DNA from: Barrientosiimonas humi
GTDB lineage: Bacteria > Actinomycetota > Actinomycetes > Actinomycetales > Dermatophilaceae
Reading direction: 5' to 3'
Assembly: GCF_006716095.1 (NCBI RefSeq)
Contig: NZ_VFOK01000001.1
Span: forward strand, 124,001-188,000
Length of the DNA stretch: 64,000 nt
Position 1 is the stretch's first letter, and every line of letters starts with the position of its first letter. Position numbers and translations under genes: made by a program. Of this stretch, positions 1 to 8,410 are shown in pieces. The notes beneath the pieces are model-generated. The model searched no databases, had not been told where the DNA came from, and worked only from the letters and a program-made list of their open reading frames with translations.

Positions 1-12
1 TATGATTCGGGG

Positions 13-501
13 GTGACTGCAGGGACGCACTGGCTGAACCACGAGGAGCAGGCCTCCTGGCGTGCCTATCTGCGCGCGTCGCGTCAGCTGTGGGTGCAGC
101 TGGACCGCGACCTGCAGCGCGAGTTCGACCTGTCGCTGGCCGAGTACGAGATCATGTCGATGGTCAGCGAGGCGCCTGGGCGACGGCTGCGGATGAGCGC
201 GCTGGCCCAGATCGTGGTCCAGTCCCGCAGCCGGCTCACGCACACCGCCAAGCGGCTCGAGGAGCGCGGGCTCGTCGAGCGGGTGCCGGTCACCGACGAC
301 CGGCGCGGCGTCGAGCTGGTGCTGCTCGACAGCGGCATGGCCCTGGTCAACAAGGCCTCGCACCTGCACGTGCAGGGGGTGCGCGAGCACCTCATCGACC
401 TGCTCGACCCCCAGCAGTTCGCCGCCCTCGGGGCGGCCTCGGCGCGCATCTCCGAGCACCTCAGCGACGTGCCGGTGAGCGCGCCCAACATGGCGCTGTG
501 A
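13..501 (+). CDS. MarR family transcriptional regulator
   Basis: A 162-residue winged-helix regulator. The MarR domain fills most of the chain: a dimerisation helix at about residues 15-40, the recognition helix region around residues 65-85 ([21 protein letters not shown]), and the wing with the usual DDRRG turn near residue 97. The GTG start directly follows a G-rich stretch that could act as a ribosome binding site; an ATG at position 4 runs into a stop after three codons, so GTG at 13 is the first usable start in the window. It lies 65 bp before hemL and may be transcribed alone. MarR proteins usually sense small phenolic or oxidant ligands, but neither ligand nor target can be read here. 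Confidence 0.85.
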   Translation: MTAGTHWLNHEEQASWRAYLRASRQLWVQLDRDLQREFDLSLAEYEIMSMVSEAPGRRLRMSALAQIVVQSRSRLTHTAKRLEERGLVERVPVTDDRRGVELVLLDSGMALVNKASHLHVQGVREHLIDLLDPQQFAALGAASARISEHLSDVPVSAPNMAL

Positions 502-566
502 CGCCCGGTCCGGGGCACCCGGACCACCGTGCCGCCGCCGACGCGGCGGTTGCGACAATGCTGGGT

Positions 567-1922
567 ATGTCCGGCTCGACACCCGCCACCACGCCCACCC
601 CTGACCAGCCGACCGAGCGGTCCGCCGCGCTGCTGGAGCAGGCTCGGGCGGTGACCCCGGGCGGGGTGAACTCGCCGGTGCGTGCCTTCCGCGCCGTGGG
701 CGGGACGCCGCGCTTCATCCGCAGCGCCACCGGGCCGTGGCTCACCGACGTCGACGGCAACCGTTACGTCGACCTGGTCTGCTCGTGGGGCCCGATGATC
801 CTCGGGCACACCCACCCCGACGTGCTCGCGGCCGTCACCGACGCCGCCGGCCGCGGCTTCTCCTTCGGCACGCCCAGCGAGAACGAGGTGGCGCTCGCGG
901 GCGAGATCGTCGCGCGCACCCCGGTCGAGCAGGTGCGCCTGGTCAGCAGTGGCACCGAGGCGACGATGAGCGCGCTGCGTCTGGCGCGCGGGGCCACCGG
1001 CCGCTCCAAGGTCGTGAAGTTCGCCGGGTGCTACCACGGCCACGTCGACGCGCTGCTGGCCAGCGCCGGCAGCGGGGTCGCGACGTTCGCGCTGCCCGAC
1101 TCGGCCGGCGTGCCGGAGTCGTCGGCGAGCGAGACCATCGTGCTGCCCTACAACGACCTGGCCGCGCTCGAGGCGGCCTTCGCCGAGCACGGCGAGCAGA
1201 TCGCGTGCGTCATCACCGAGGCCTGCCCGGGCAACATGGGCGTGGTGCCGCCGGTGCCCGGCTTCGAGGAGGGGCTGCGGCGCGTCACCCGCGAGCACGG
1301 CGCGCTGCTGATCAGCGACGAGGTCATGACCGGCTTCCGCTGCTCGCCGTCGGGCTGGTTCGGCGCCGAGGCCAGCGCGAGCATCGAGGCCGACCTGTTC
1401 ACCTTCGGCAAGGTCATGGGCGGCGGGTTCCCCGCGGCCGCGTTCGGCGGGAGCGCCGAGCTGATGTCGCGCCTCGCGCCCGACGGCCCGGTCTACCAGG
1501 CCGGCACGCTCTCGGGGAACCCCGTCGCGACCGCCGCCGGGCTGGCCACGCTGCGCGGCTGCACCCCCGAGGTCTACGCCCACCTCGACTCGGTGGCCCG
1601 CACCATCGCCGACGCCGCCTCGCGCGAGCTGACGACCGCCGGCGTGCCGCACACCGTGCAGTGGGCCGGCTCGATGTTCTCGGTCTTCTTCCGCGACCAG
1701 CCCGTGCGGACGTACGACGACGCGAAGTCCCAGGACACCGGCGCCTTCAGCCGGTTCTTCACCGCGATGCTGCAGCAGGGCGTGCACCTGCCGCCGAGCG
1801 CGTTCGAGGCGTGGTTCGTCAGCGCCGCGCACGACGAGGCGGCCGTGGAGCAGGTGCTGGCGGCCCTGCCGGCGGCGGCTCGCGCGGCCGGGAATCTCTC
1901 AGGTTCGGATGGGACACTCTGA
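567..1922 (+). CDS. hemL: Glutamate-1-semialdehyde 2,1-aminomutase
   Basis: PLP enzyme that converts glutamate-1-semialdehyde to 5-aminolevulinate, the C5-pathway entry into heme. The 451-residue length is normal for the family. Visible hallmarks are the N-terminal [11 protein letters not shown] segment, the PLP-phosphate region [10 protein letters not shown], the [10 protein letters not shown] aspartate motif and the Schiff-base lysine in [10 protein letters not shown] (about K282). I chose the second of two in-frame ATGs (558 and 567) because a GACAAT hexamer at 554-559 lies 7 nt before 567, the spacing of a leaderless promoter. The same arrangement precedes the gene at 38170. The stop is 3 nt before the next gene, so it opens a run leading into cytochrome c maturation. 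Confidence 0.96.
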   Translation: MSGSTPATTPTPDQPTERSAALLEQARAVTPGGVNSPVRAFRAVGGTPRFIRSATGPWLTDVDGNRYVDLVCSWGPMILGHTHPDVLAAVTDAAGRGFSFGTPSENEVALAGEIVARTPVEQVRLVSSGTEATMSALRLARGATGRSKVVKFAGCYHGHVDALLASAGSGVATFALPDSAGVPESSASETIVLPYNDLAALEAAFAEHGEQIACVITEACPGNMGVVPPVPGFEEGLRRVTREHGALLISDEVMTGFRCSPSGWFGAEASASIEADLFTFGKVMGGGFPAAAFGGSAELMSRLAPDGPVYQAGTLSGNPVATAAGLATLRGCTPEVYAHLDSVARTIADAASRELTTAGVPHTVQWAGSMFSVFFRDQPVRTYDDAKSQDTGAFSRFFTAMLQQGVHLPPSAFEAWFVSAAHDEAAVEQVLAALPAAARAAGNLSGSDGTL

Positions 1923-1925
1923 CCC

Positions 1926-2603
1926 ATGCCGGAGCGTGACGACCCCTCGCCGGCGATCGACCGTCCCCAGCGCACGACCGTCCACCTGGTGCGCCACGGT
2001 GAGGTCGAGAACCCGCAGAAGCTGCTCTACGGCCGGCTCCCCGGCTACCACCTGTCCGCGCTGGGGCGCGAGATGGCCGAGCTGGCCGCCGACTACCTCG
2101 CCCAGTTCGACGTCACCCACCTGGTGTCCTCGCCGCTCGAGCGGGCCCAGGAGACGATCGCGCCGCTCGCGCAGCGGCTCGGCCTCGACGTGGCGATCGA
2201 CGAGCGGGTGATCGAGTCGGACAACCGGTTCGAGGGGCTGACCGTCGGTGCCGACCCGCGCCAGCTGGCGCACCCGCGCTACTGGCGGCTGCTGGTCAAC
2301 CCGACGCGCCCGAGCTGGGGCGAGCCGTACGTCGAGCTGGTCGACCGGATGGCCGCGGCCATCCGCGGCGCCCGCGCCGCCGCGCGCGGCCACGAGGCGG
2401 TGATCGTCTCCCACCAGCTGCCGATCTGGACGATCCGCCAGGCGGCCGAGGGGCGCCGACTGTGGCACGACCCGCGGCACCGCTCGTGCAGCCTGGGGTC
2501 GGTCACCTCGTTCGTGTTCTACGGCGACGACCTCGACGTGATCGAGTACGCCGAGCCGGCGGCGGAGCTGCTGCCGCGGGCGGCCAAGGTGGGCGGGGCA
2601 TGA
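1926..2603 (+). CDS. Histidine phosphatase family protein (phosphoglycerate mutase-like)
   Basis: 225-residue branch-1 histidine phosphatase. The catalytic RHGE motif is at about residues 21-24 (HLVRHGEVENP), followed by the conserved SSPLERAQET segment and a second histidine in VIVSHQLPIW. The family includes dPGM-like phosphatases acting on small phosphorylated metabolites; the substrate is unknown here. A homologue sits at the same place between hemL and the cytochrome c genes in mycobacteria (from memory, Rv0525), so the neighbourhood is old, although its link to heme is unclear. Its TGA overlaps the ATG of the next gene (ATGA at 2600-2603), which suggests translational coupling. Confidence 0.88.
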   Translation: MPERDDPSPAIDRPQRTTVHLVRHGEVENPQKLLYGRLPGYHLSALGREMAELAADYLAQFDVTHLVSSPLERAQETIAPLAQRLGLDVAIDERVIESDNRFEGLTVGADPRQLAHPRYWRLLVNPTRPSWGEPYVELVDRMAAAIRGARAAARGHEAVIVSHQLPIWTIRQAAEGRRLWHDPRHRSCSLGSVTSFVFYGDDLDVIEYAEPAAELLPRAAKVGGA

Positions 2604-3283
2604 GCGGCGAGGAGCGCGCAGCGCAGGCTGCGGGCGAGGCACGAGCACGCGGCCGGAGCGGAGTGCGACCGAGCGCGACCAAGGGCATGACTGGCGTGCG
2701 GGCGAAGGTGGCGGCGGCGGTGATCGCGGTGGTGGCGCTCGCGGGGTGCGGCAACCAGAACGCCTCGATCTCCGAGCAGGCCCGCCAGGGCGACAACAAG
2801 GGCTTCATCGCCGGCGACGGCAGCATCGAGACGCTCACGGCCGACCAGCGCAACGTGCCGCTGGACCTGACCGGCACCACGATGGACGGCAAGAAGTGGG
2901 ACGTCGCGAGCGAGCGCGGCACGGTGGTCGTGCTCAACGTGTGGGGCGCCTGGTGCGGCCCGTGCCAGCGCGAGATGCCGGCGCTGCAGCAGGTGTGGAG
3001 CGGCTACCAGAAGGCCGACGCGCCGGTGCAGTTCATGGGCCTGAACCAGCGCGACTCGGTGGCGGCCGCCGACTCGACCATGCGCAAGTTCGGCATCACC
3101 TACCCCAGCCTGCGTGACGACGGCGGCCGGACGCTGCTGGCGCTGCAGGGCAAGGCGGCCACGTTCCCGACGACGCTCATCCTCGACCGCCAGGGGCGGA
3201 TCGCCGCCCGCGTGTCGGGGGAGACCACCGCGCCGACGCTGCGCGGCCTGGTCGACGACGTCGTCAAGGAATCCGCTTCGTGA
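2600..3283 (+). CDS. TlpA/ResA-like thiol-disulfide oxidoreductase, lipoprotein
   Basis: Membrane-anchored thioredoxin-fold protein that probably keeps apocytochrome c CXXCH cysteines reduced in the System II pathway. The active site is WCGPC within the GAWCGPCQREMP segment, and a cis-proline region follows near the C-terminus (TFPTTLIL). A lipobox (LAGC, then GNQN) predicts cleavage and lipidation. Two starts are plausible. ATG 2600 overlaps the previous stop and has an AAGGTGGG ribosome site, but gives a 36-residue arginine-rich tail before the signal sequence. ATG 2687 gives a compact lipoprotein signal and a 198-residue protein but lacks a good ribosome site. I report the coupled start. 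The stop overlaps the ccdA start by 4 nt. Confidence 0.88.
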   Translation: MSGEERAAQAAGEARARGRSGVRPSATKGMTGVRAKVAAAVIAVVALAGCGNQNASISEQARQGDNKGFIAGDGSIETLTADQRNVPLDLTGTTMDGKKWDVASERGTVVVLNVWGAWCGPCQREMPALQQVWSGYQKADAPVQFMGLNQRDSVAAADSTMRKFGITYPSLRDDGGRTLLALQGKAATFPTTLILDRQGRIAARVSGETTAPTLRGLVDDVVKESAS

Positions 3284-4026
3284 CGGGCGACGCCACCCAG
3301 ATCATCGCCGCAGGCAGCTTGCCCCTGGCGCTGCTGCTCGCGCTCGCCGCGGGTGCGGTGTCGTTCGCGAGCCCGTGCGTGCTGCCGCTCGTGCCGGGCT
3401 TCCTGGGTTATGTCACGGGCCTGTCCGACGACGAGGTCCGGCGCCGTCGGATGGTGGCCGGGGCGGGGCTGTTCGTCATCGGCTTCTCGGTGATCTTCGT
3501 CAGCATCGCGCTCGCCGCGAGCGCCGCCGCCCAGTTCCTGCGCGGCAACCAGACGCTGCTCATGCGCGTAGGCGGCGTGGTCGTGATCGTCTTCGGCCTG
3601 ATCTACCTCGGCGTCATCTTCCGCGGCGGCAGCCAGGTCCGCTGGCGGCCGACGGCCGGGCTCGCGGGCGCGCCGTTCCTCGGCGCCGCGTTCGGCCTCG
3701 GGATGGCGCCGTGCGCCTCGCCGGTGCTCGGCGCGATCGTCTCGCTGTCGGCCTCGCTCACCGACGACGCGTCGTCGATGCAGCGCGGGGTGCTGCTCGC
3801 GGCGGTCTACTCCCTGGGCATGGGCCTGCCGTTCGTGCTGATCGCGGCCGGGTGGTCCAAGGCCGAGTCGATGTCGCGCTGGCTGCGCGACCGGCACCGT
3901 CCGATCCAGCTGGTCGGCGGTTCGCTCATGGTCCTGATGGGGCTGCTCATGGTGAGCGGCATCTGGGAGCAGGTGACCGCGTGGATGCAGCTGCAGCTCG
4001 TCAACAACTTCCAACCGGTGATCTGA
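3280..4026 (+). CDS. ccdA: Cytochrome c biogenesis protein CcdA
   Basis: 248-residue polytopic membrane protein of the DsbD-gamma/CcdA family, which passes electrons from cytoplasmic thioredoxin across the membrane to the extracytoplasmic thioredoxin. About six transmembrane helices are visible. The two reactive cysteines are in the family motifs SFASPCVLPLVPG (helix 1) and MAPCASPVLG (helix 4). The GTG start at 3280 overlaps the preceding stop as GTGA, and the gene ends 1 nt before the resB start, so it is embedded in the operon. The TlpA-like partner immediately upstream is its likely client. Confidence 0.94.
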   Translation: MTGDATQIIAAGSLPLALLLALAAGAVSFASPCVLPLVPGFLGYVTGLSDDEVRRRRMVAGAGLFVIGFSVIFVSIALAASAAAQFLRGNQTLLMRVGGVVVIVFGLIYLGVIFRGGSQVRWRPTAGLAGAPFLGAAFGLGMAPCASPVLGAIVSLSASLTDDASSMQRGVLLAAVYSLGMGLPFVLIAAGWSKAESMSRWLRDRHRPIQLVGGSLMVLMGLLMVSGIWEQVTAWMQLQLVNNFQPVI

Positions 4027-4027
4027 C

Positions 4028-5659
4028 GTGACCGACCAGAAGACTTCCGTGGCTCCCGCCGACGAGGCGGAGCGCAAGCAGCGACCCGGCCGGGAGCGTA
4101 CGCCCGCGCCGCGGCTCGGTGTGATCGGCATGGCCCGCTGGTTCTGGCGTCAGCTGACCGCCATGCGCACCGCGCTGTTCCTCCTGCTGCTGCTCGCGAT
4201 CGCGGCGCTGCCCGGCTCGATCTGGCCGCAGCGCGGCATCGACGCCGCGCGGGTGGCCGACTACCTGCAGCGCAACCCCGAGCTCGGCCCCTGGCTCGAC
4301 CGGTTCGGATTCTTCGACGTCTACTCCACGCCGTGGTTCGCTGCGATCTACCTGCTGCTGGTGATCTCGCTGCTCGGCTGCGTCATCCCCCGCATGCGCC
4401 AGCAGTGGCGCGCCTCGCGGGCCGTGCCGCCGGTGGCGCCGCGACGACTGAAGCGGCTGCCGTCGTACGTCGAGGAAGAGGTCGACGGGACCCCCGAGGA
4501 CGTCTTCGAGCGGGCCCGGGAAGTCATGCGCGGCAAGCGTTTTCGCACGCGCGAGGGCGACACCTGGATCTCCGGGGAGGTCGGGCTGCTGCGCGAGCTC
4601 GGCAACCTGATCTTCCACGTGTCGCTCGTCGTGATCATCGTGTCGATGGCGCTCGGCAACCTCACCGGCTGGCGCGGCGACGTGATCGTGCCCGAGGGCA
4701 CGTCGTTCGCGAGCACCGCGAGCCGGTACGACACGCTCGACCCCGGCCCGTGGGTCGACGTCGACGGGTTCTCGCCGTGGACGCTGCAGCTGAACGACCT
4801 GTCCGTGAACTTCGAGGACCGGGTCGACCCGAGCAGCACGCAGTACGGCCAGCCGCGCGACTTCCGCGCCGACATCACGACGCAGGGCGAGGACGCTCCG
4901 GCCGAGCGCCAGGAGCTCGCGGTCAACCACCCGGTGCGGCAGGACAACACCTCGATCTACCTGCTCGGCAACGGCTACGCGCCGCGGGTCACCGTGCGCG
5001 ACGCCGCCGGCAAGGTGATCTACCAGCAGGCGACCCCGTTCCTGCCGCAGGACAACACCTACACCTCGACCGGCGCCATCAAGGTCACCGGTGCCTCCCC
5101 GCAGCAGCTGGGCTTCTACGGCTTCTTCCTGCCGACCCTGGAGTTCGACGAGCAGCGCGGCCCGGTGTCGACCTTCCCCGGCCTGAAGCAGCCGGCGCTG
5201 GTGCTCGGGCTCTACTCCGGCAACCTGTTCCCGCAGGGCAAGCCGCAGTCGGTCTACACCCTCGACACCCAGTCGATGACGCAGGTGAAGCAGGAGAACG
5301 GCCAGCCGGCCCGGCTGCTGATCCGCCCCGGCGAGACCGTGCAGCTGCCGAACGGGCTGGGCAGCATCAGCCTCGACCGCGAGGTGCCGCGCTGGGCCGG
5401 TCTGTCGGTGCGGTCCGACCCGGGCAAGATGCCCGCGCTGGTCGGCGCGATCGTCGGGCTGTTCGGTCTGCTGATGTCGCTCGTCCTGCGCCGGCGCCGC
5501 CTGTTCGTGCGCGTCGCCGCCGCGCCCGACAGCACGCCTGACACCCCGCGTACCCTGGTCCAGGTCGGCGGCCTGGCCAAGCACGACGACCCCCGCCTCG
5601 ACTCGGCGGTTCGGCAGCTGCTGCGCTCGATCGTCCAGAGAGTAGGACCCACGGCATGA
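4028..5659 (+). CDS. resB: Cytochrome c biogenesis protein ResB
   Basis: 543-residue ResB (Ccs1) subunit of the System II cytochrome c synthase, which with CcsB exports heme and attaches it to apocytochrome c. Three transmembrane helices lie in the N-terminal half (near residues 47-65, 105-125 and 195-215). They are followed by a large extracytoplasmic domain (about residues 220-465) and a last helix near 470-490 (LVGAIVGLFGLLMSLVL). The TAM..LFLLLLLAIAALPGSIWPQ start of helix 1 is typical of ResB. The GTG start is placed 1 nt after the ccdA stop. The 3' end overlaps ccsB by 4 nt. Confidence 0.95.
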   Translation: MTDQKTSVAPADEAERKQRPGRERTPAPRLGVIGMARWFWRQLTAMRTALFLLLLLAIAALPGSIWPQRGIDAARVADYLQRNPELGPWLDRFGFFDVYSTPWFAAIYLLLVISLLGCVIPRMRQQWRASRAVPPVAPRRLKRLPSYVEEEVDGTPEDVFERAREVMRGKRFRTREGDTWISGEVGLLRELGNLIFHVSLVVIIVSMALGNLTGWRGDVIVPEGTSFASTASRYDTLDPGPWVDVDGFSPWTLQLNDLSVNFEDRVDPSSTQYGQPRDFRADITTQGEDAPAERQELAVNHPVRQDNTSIYLLGNGYAPRVTVRDAAGKVIYQQATPFLPQDNTYTSTGAIKVTGASPQQLGFYGFFLPTLEFDEQRGPVSTFPGLKQPALVLGLYSGNLFPQGKPQSVYTLDTQSMTQVKQENGQPARLLIRPGETVQLPNGLGSISLDREVPRWAGLSVRSDPGKMPALVGAIVGLFGLLMSLVLRRRRLFVRVAAAPDSTPDTPRTLVQVGGLAKHDDPRLDSAVRQLLRSIVQRVGPTA

Positions 5660-6747
5660 TCACCCAGATGCTCGCAGTCGAGACCAACCAGGCGTTGGCC
5701 GACAACTCGACGTACGCCCTCTACGGCTCGGCCGTCGTCCTCGCCCTGGCCATGCTGTCCTTCGCCGCCGACCTGGCGGCCACCGCGCGGCGCAAGCACG
5801 CCGCCGAGGACGCGGCCGAGGGTGGCAGGGCGAAGGCCGGCGCGGCCGGGGCTGACGCCGGTGCGACGAAGGCCGGGGCCACGAAGGCGGGCGCGACGAA
5901 GGCGGCTGCAGGGAGCTCGGAGTCCGGCAGCGCCACCGCCGTGCTCACCCGTGACGACCAGCCGCCCGCCGACGGTCCGCAGGCTCCGGTCAAGCGGCAG
6001 TGGGCCGGCATCGGCATGTCGCTGACCTGGCTGGCGATGCTGCTGCTCGCTGCGACCATCGCGCTGCGCGGCTTCGCGGTGAGTCGTCCGCCGCTGGGCA
6101 ACATGTACGAGTTCGCCCTCGCCGCAGCCGGATTCACCCTCGTGGTCTACCTGCTGTGGAGCCTCAAGCGCGACCTGCGCTGGCTGGGCCTGTTCGTCGT
6201 GGCGCCGGTGCTGCTCATCGAGATGCTCGCCGCGATGGTGCTCTACACCGAGGCCACCCAGCTGCTGCCGTCGCTGCAGAGCTACTGGCTGTCGATCCAC
6301 GTCACCATCGCCACGCTGTCGGTCGGCCTGTTCACCGTCGGTGCGGTCGTGACCGTGCTCTACCTCGTGCAGGCCCGCCGCGAGGCGGCGGCCGCCGCCG
6401 GCAAGGGCAGGCGGAGCATGCTCGACGCCCTGCCGAGCGCGCGCGCTCTGGACCAGGCGGCGTACGGCGTGCACATGGTCGCCTACCCGCTGTGGATGTT
6501 CACCGTCATCGCCGGGGCGATCTGGGCGCAGGTGGCCTGGGGCCGCTACTGGGGCTGGGACCCCAAGGAGGTGTGGTCGTTCGTCATCTTCGTCGTCTAC
6601 ACCGCCTACATGCACGCCCGCCTCACCGCCGGCTGGAACGCCAAGCGCTCCTCCTACCTGGCGCTCGCCGGTTTCGCGTGCGTGATCATCAACTACACCG
6701 TCGTCAACATCTTCTTCGTGGGGATGCACTCCTACTCGGGGCTCTGA
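5656..6747 (+). CDS. ccsB: Cytochrome c biogenesis protein CcsB (CcsA/ResC family)
   Basis: 363-residue heme-handling subunit of the System II synthase, partner of ResB. The tryptophan-rich signature WGRYWGWDPKEVWS (about residues 300-313) is the extracytoplasmic heme-binding loop. Conserved histidines are in SIHVTIATLS and YGVHMVAYPLW, and about eight transmembrane helices are present. An unusual low-complexity insert at about residues 55-95 contains a tandem GATKA repeat (AGATKAGATKAGATKAA) between the first helix and the rest. It is charged and alanine-rich, so it is probably a disordered cytoplasmic linker of variable length. The gene closes the coupled hemL-to-ccsB run. Confidence 0.95.
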   Translation: MITQMLAVETNQALADNSTYALYGSAVVLALAMLSFAADLAATARRKHAAEDAAEGGRAKAGAAGADAGATKAGATKAGATKAAAGSSESGSATAVLTRDDQPPADGPQAPVKRQWAGIGMSLTWLAMLLLAATIALRGFAVSRPPLGNMYEFALAAAGFTLVVYLLWSLKRDLRWLGLFVVAPVLLIEMLAAMVLYTEATQLLPSLQSYWLSIHVTIATLSVGLFTVGAVVTVLYLVQARREAAAAAGKGRRSMLDALPSARALDQAAYGVHMVAYPLWMFTVIAGAIWAQVAWGRYWGWDPKEVWSFVIFVVYTAYMHARLTAGWNAKRSSYLALAGFACVIINYTVVNIFFVGMHSYSGL

Positions 6748-6751
6748 TCCG

Positions 6752-6991
6752 TTGCTGCGCTACACCCTGCTTCGCCTGCTCGTCTTCTTCGGGATGATGT
6801 GCGCCCTCTATCTCGTGGGCATGCGGGGCATCCTGCTGCTGGTCATCTCCGCCCTCGCCTCGGCGATCCTGTCGGTCTTCCTGCTGGCCGGGCCGCGCGA
6901 GCAGTTCGCCCAGCAGATCGACGAGAAGGTGCAGGCGCGCCGCGCCCGCGCCGAGGAGCACCGGACGTACGAGGACGACGACGAGGAGTGA
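6752..6991 (+). CDS. DUF4229 domain-containing small membrane protein
   Basis: 79 residues with two hydrophobic segments (about 8-25 and 28-46) and an acidic, charged C-terminal tail (RARAEEHRTYEDDDEE). The N-terminal LRYTLLRLLVFF pattern and total length match the actinobacterial DUF4229 family, which has no established function. The TTG start at 6752 is 4 nt after the ccsB stop; the family's usual N-terminus begins at this point, which supports a rare start codon. Its position suggests co-transcription with ccsB. The function is unknown, and a role in cytochrome maturation would rest on neighbourhood alone. Confidence 0.75.
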   Translation: MLRYTLLRLLVFFGMMCALYLVGMRGILLLVISALASAILSVFLLAGPREQFAQQIDEKVQARRARAEEHRTYEDDDEE

Positions 6992-7042
6992 GCCGGGCGA
7001 CGCCGGGAGAGTCGTGCGTGCTTGTGGCGCCGGGGCGCGTCT

Positions 7043-7134
7043 CCGCATTTCGTTCACTGGTGAACGGTCTGTACGTCGGAGGCCCGGGATCCCGCGGGTG
7101 CAGCTCCGCATTTCGTTCACTCGTGAACGGTCTG
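7043..7134. repeat. Two copies of palindromic repeat family A
   Basis: Two near-identical 29-bp units at 7043-7071 and 7106-7134, 63 bp apart start to start. Each starts CCGCATTTCGTTCAC and continues through a two-base centre to GTGAACGGTCTG; the core dyad is CGTTCAC/GTGAACG. They lie between DUF4229 (forward) and menA (reverse), where convergent transcripts meet. Related longer copies occur at 14346-14442. They may act as intergenic terminators or protein-binding sites; their function is not known. Confidence 0.8.
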
Positions 7135-7174
7135 CGTACGCCCGGGGTCGGCCGGGGCAACCCCTGGCGGCGCC

Positions 7175-8056
7175 TCAGAGCGCCTGGGTGAGCCAGAGGC
7201 CGAGGCCCAGCAGCACGCCGTACGCCAGCAGGTAGATCCCGGTCGAGGCCAGTGCCGGGACGAGGGCGCGGCCGGTGGCGCCGCCGCCGACCGCGCGGAC
7301 CGCAGGGACCGCCGCGAGGAGCGCGACCAGGGCGATGAGCGCGAGGGGGTAGTCCAGCGCGATCACGCCGACGGCCACCACGGACACCCCGATCAGCGAG
7401 GCGAAGAAGACGCGGGAGGCCTGGTCGCCCATCCGCACGGCGAGGGTGCGCTTGCCCGCCTCGGTGTCGCTGGGGATGTCGCGCAGGTTGTTGACCACGA
7501 GCACCGCGCACGCGATGGCGCCGACGCCGATCGCGCCGGCCCAGGTGGTGAGCTCGAGCTGCTTGGCCTGGGTGTAGGTCGTGCCGAGCACCGCGACCAG
7601 CCCGAAGAAGATGAAGACGAAGACCTCGCCGAGGCCGAGGTAGCCGTAGGGGTTCTTGCCGCCGGTGTACTTCCACGCGGCGATCACGCACGCGACACCG
7701 ACCAGCAGCAGCCACGGGGTGTTGGCCAGCGTCACCAGCGTGAGCCCGGCCAGCGCGGCGACGCCGAAGCACAGGAACGCCGCGAGCTTGACGTTGGCCG
7801 GGTCGGCGAGACCCTGCCCGACCAGGCGCACCGGACCGACGCGCGCGTCGTCGGTGCCGCGGATGCCGTCGGAGTAGTCGTTGGCGTAGTTGACGCCGAT
7901 CTGCAGCGCGATCGCCACGATCGCGGCGAGCAGGCCGAGCCCGGGGTTCGCGCGCTCCATCGCGTAGGCGCTGCCGGTGCCGACCAGCACCGGGGCGATC
8001 GCGGCGGGCAGGGTGCGCGGGCGGGCGCCGTCGACCCACTGCTGCAGGGTGGCCAT
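7175..8056 (-). CDS. menA: 1,4-dihydroxy-2-naphthoate polyprenyltransferase
   Basis: UbiA-superfamily membrane prenyltransferase that attaches the polyprenyl chain to 1,4-dihydroxy-2-naphthoate, giving demethylmenaquinone. It has 293 residues with about nine transmembrane helices. The first aspartate-rich metal/diphosphate motif is NYANDYSDGIRGTDD (about residues 75-89), and the second conserved region is NNLRDIPSDTEAGKRTLAVRMG (about residues 190-212). The N-terminal W..GARPRTLPA.IAPVL is the standard MenA opening. The gene is isolated from its relatives menE and menB by only one small gene, all on the minus strand, so a men cluster is evident. Confidence 0.96.
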   Translation of the reverse strand: MATLQQWVDGARPRTLPAAIAPVLVGTGSAYAMERANPGLGLLAAIVAIALQIGVNYANDYSDGIRGTDDARVGPVRLVGQGLADPANVKLAAFLCFGVAALAGLTLVTLANTPWLLLVGVACVIAAWKYTGGKNPYGYLGLGEVFVFIFFGLVAVLGTTYTQAKQLELTTWAGAIGVGAIACAVLVVNNLRDIPSDTEAGKRTLAVRMGDQASRVFFASLIGVSVVAVGVIALDYPLALIALVALLAAVPAVRAVGGGATGRALVPALASTGIYLLAYGVLLGLGLWLTQAL

Positions 8057-8128
8057 AGGTGTTGTGCTCCAAGGGGATTCGGGCGCTCGGGCGCGCCGGC
8101 GGACAGGGTCGGTCGGGTGGTTCGGCGG

Positions 8129-8395
8129 TCAGAGCCCGCGCAGGAAGTCGGGGTCGTCGTCGGGACCGCGCGGCCCGGGCGGGCGACCCCGCGGCGGGCC
8201 GAACGAGGTGCGGCGCGACCGTCCGACCACCAGCCAGACGATCGCCCCGACCACCGGCACCAGCGCGATCACGCCGATCCACGCGGGCTTCGGGAGGTGC
8301 CGCACGCGGTCGTCGGGCGTCTGGATGCAGTCGGCGAGGGCGTAGACGACGACGGCGAGCCCCAGCAGGGGGATCAGCACCCGTCCCATGCGCAC
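8129..8395 (-). CDS. PLD nuclease N-terminal (PLDc_N) domain small membrane protein
   Basis: 88 residues: two transmembrane helices (about 5-22 and 37-57) followed by a proline/arginine-rich cytoplasmic tail ending GPDDDPDFLRGL. The segment between and including the helices (YALADCIQTPDD..HLPKPAWIGVIALVPVVGAIVWLVVGR) matches the PLDc_N domain, which is found alone in many actinobacterial proteins despite its name; there is no phospholipase motif here. It is between menE and menA on the same strand, 15 bp after the menE stop, and is probably co-transcribed. Similar small proteins are common beside menE in actinobacteria, but no role is known. Confidence 0.8.
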   Translation of the reverse strand: MRMGRVLIPLLGLAVVVYALADCIQTPDDRVRHLPKPAWIGVIALVPVVGAIVWLVVGRSRRTSFGPPRGRPPGPRGPDDDPDFLRGL

Positions 8396-8410
8396 CTCTC
8401 GCGTCTCGGC

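Noticed and set aside
84-1832. Long open frame on the strand opposite hemL
   Set aside because: Shadow frame caused by high GC; composition is Arg/Gly/Ala-rich with no domain, while the plus-strand hemL frame is fully conserved.
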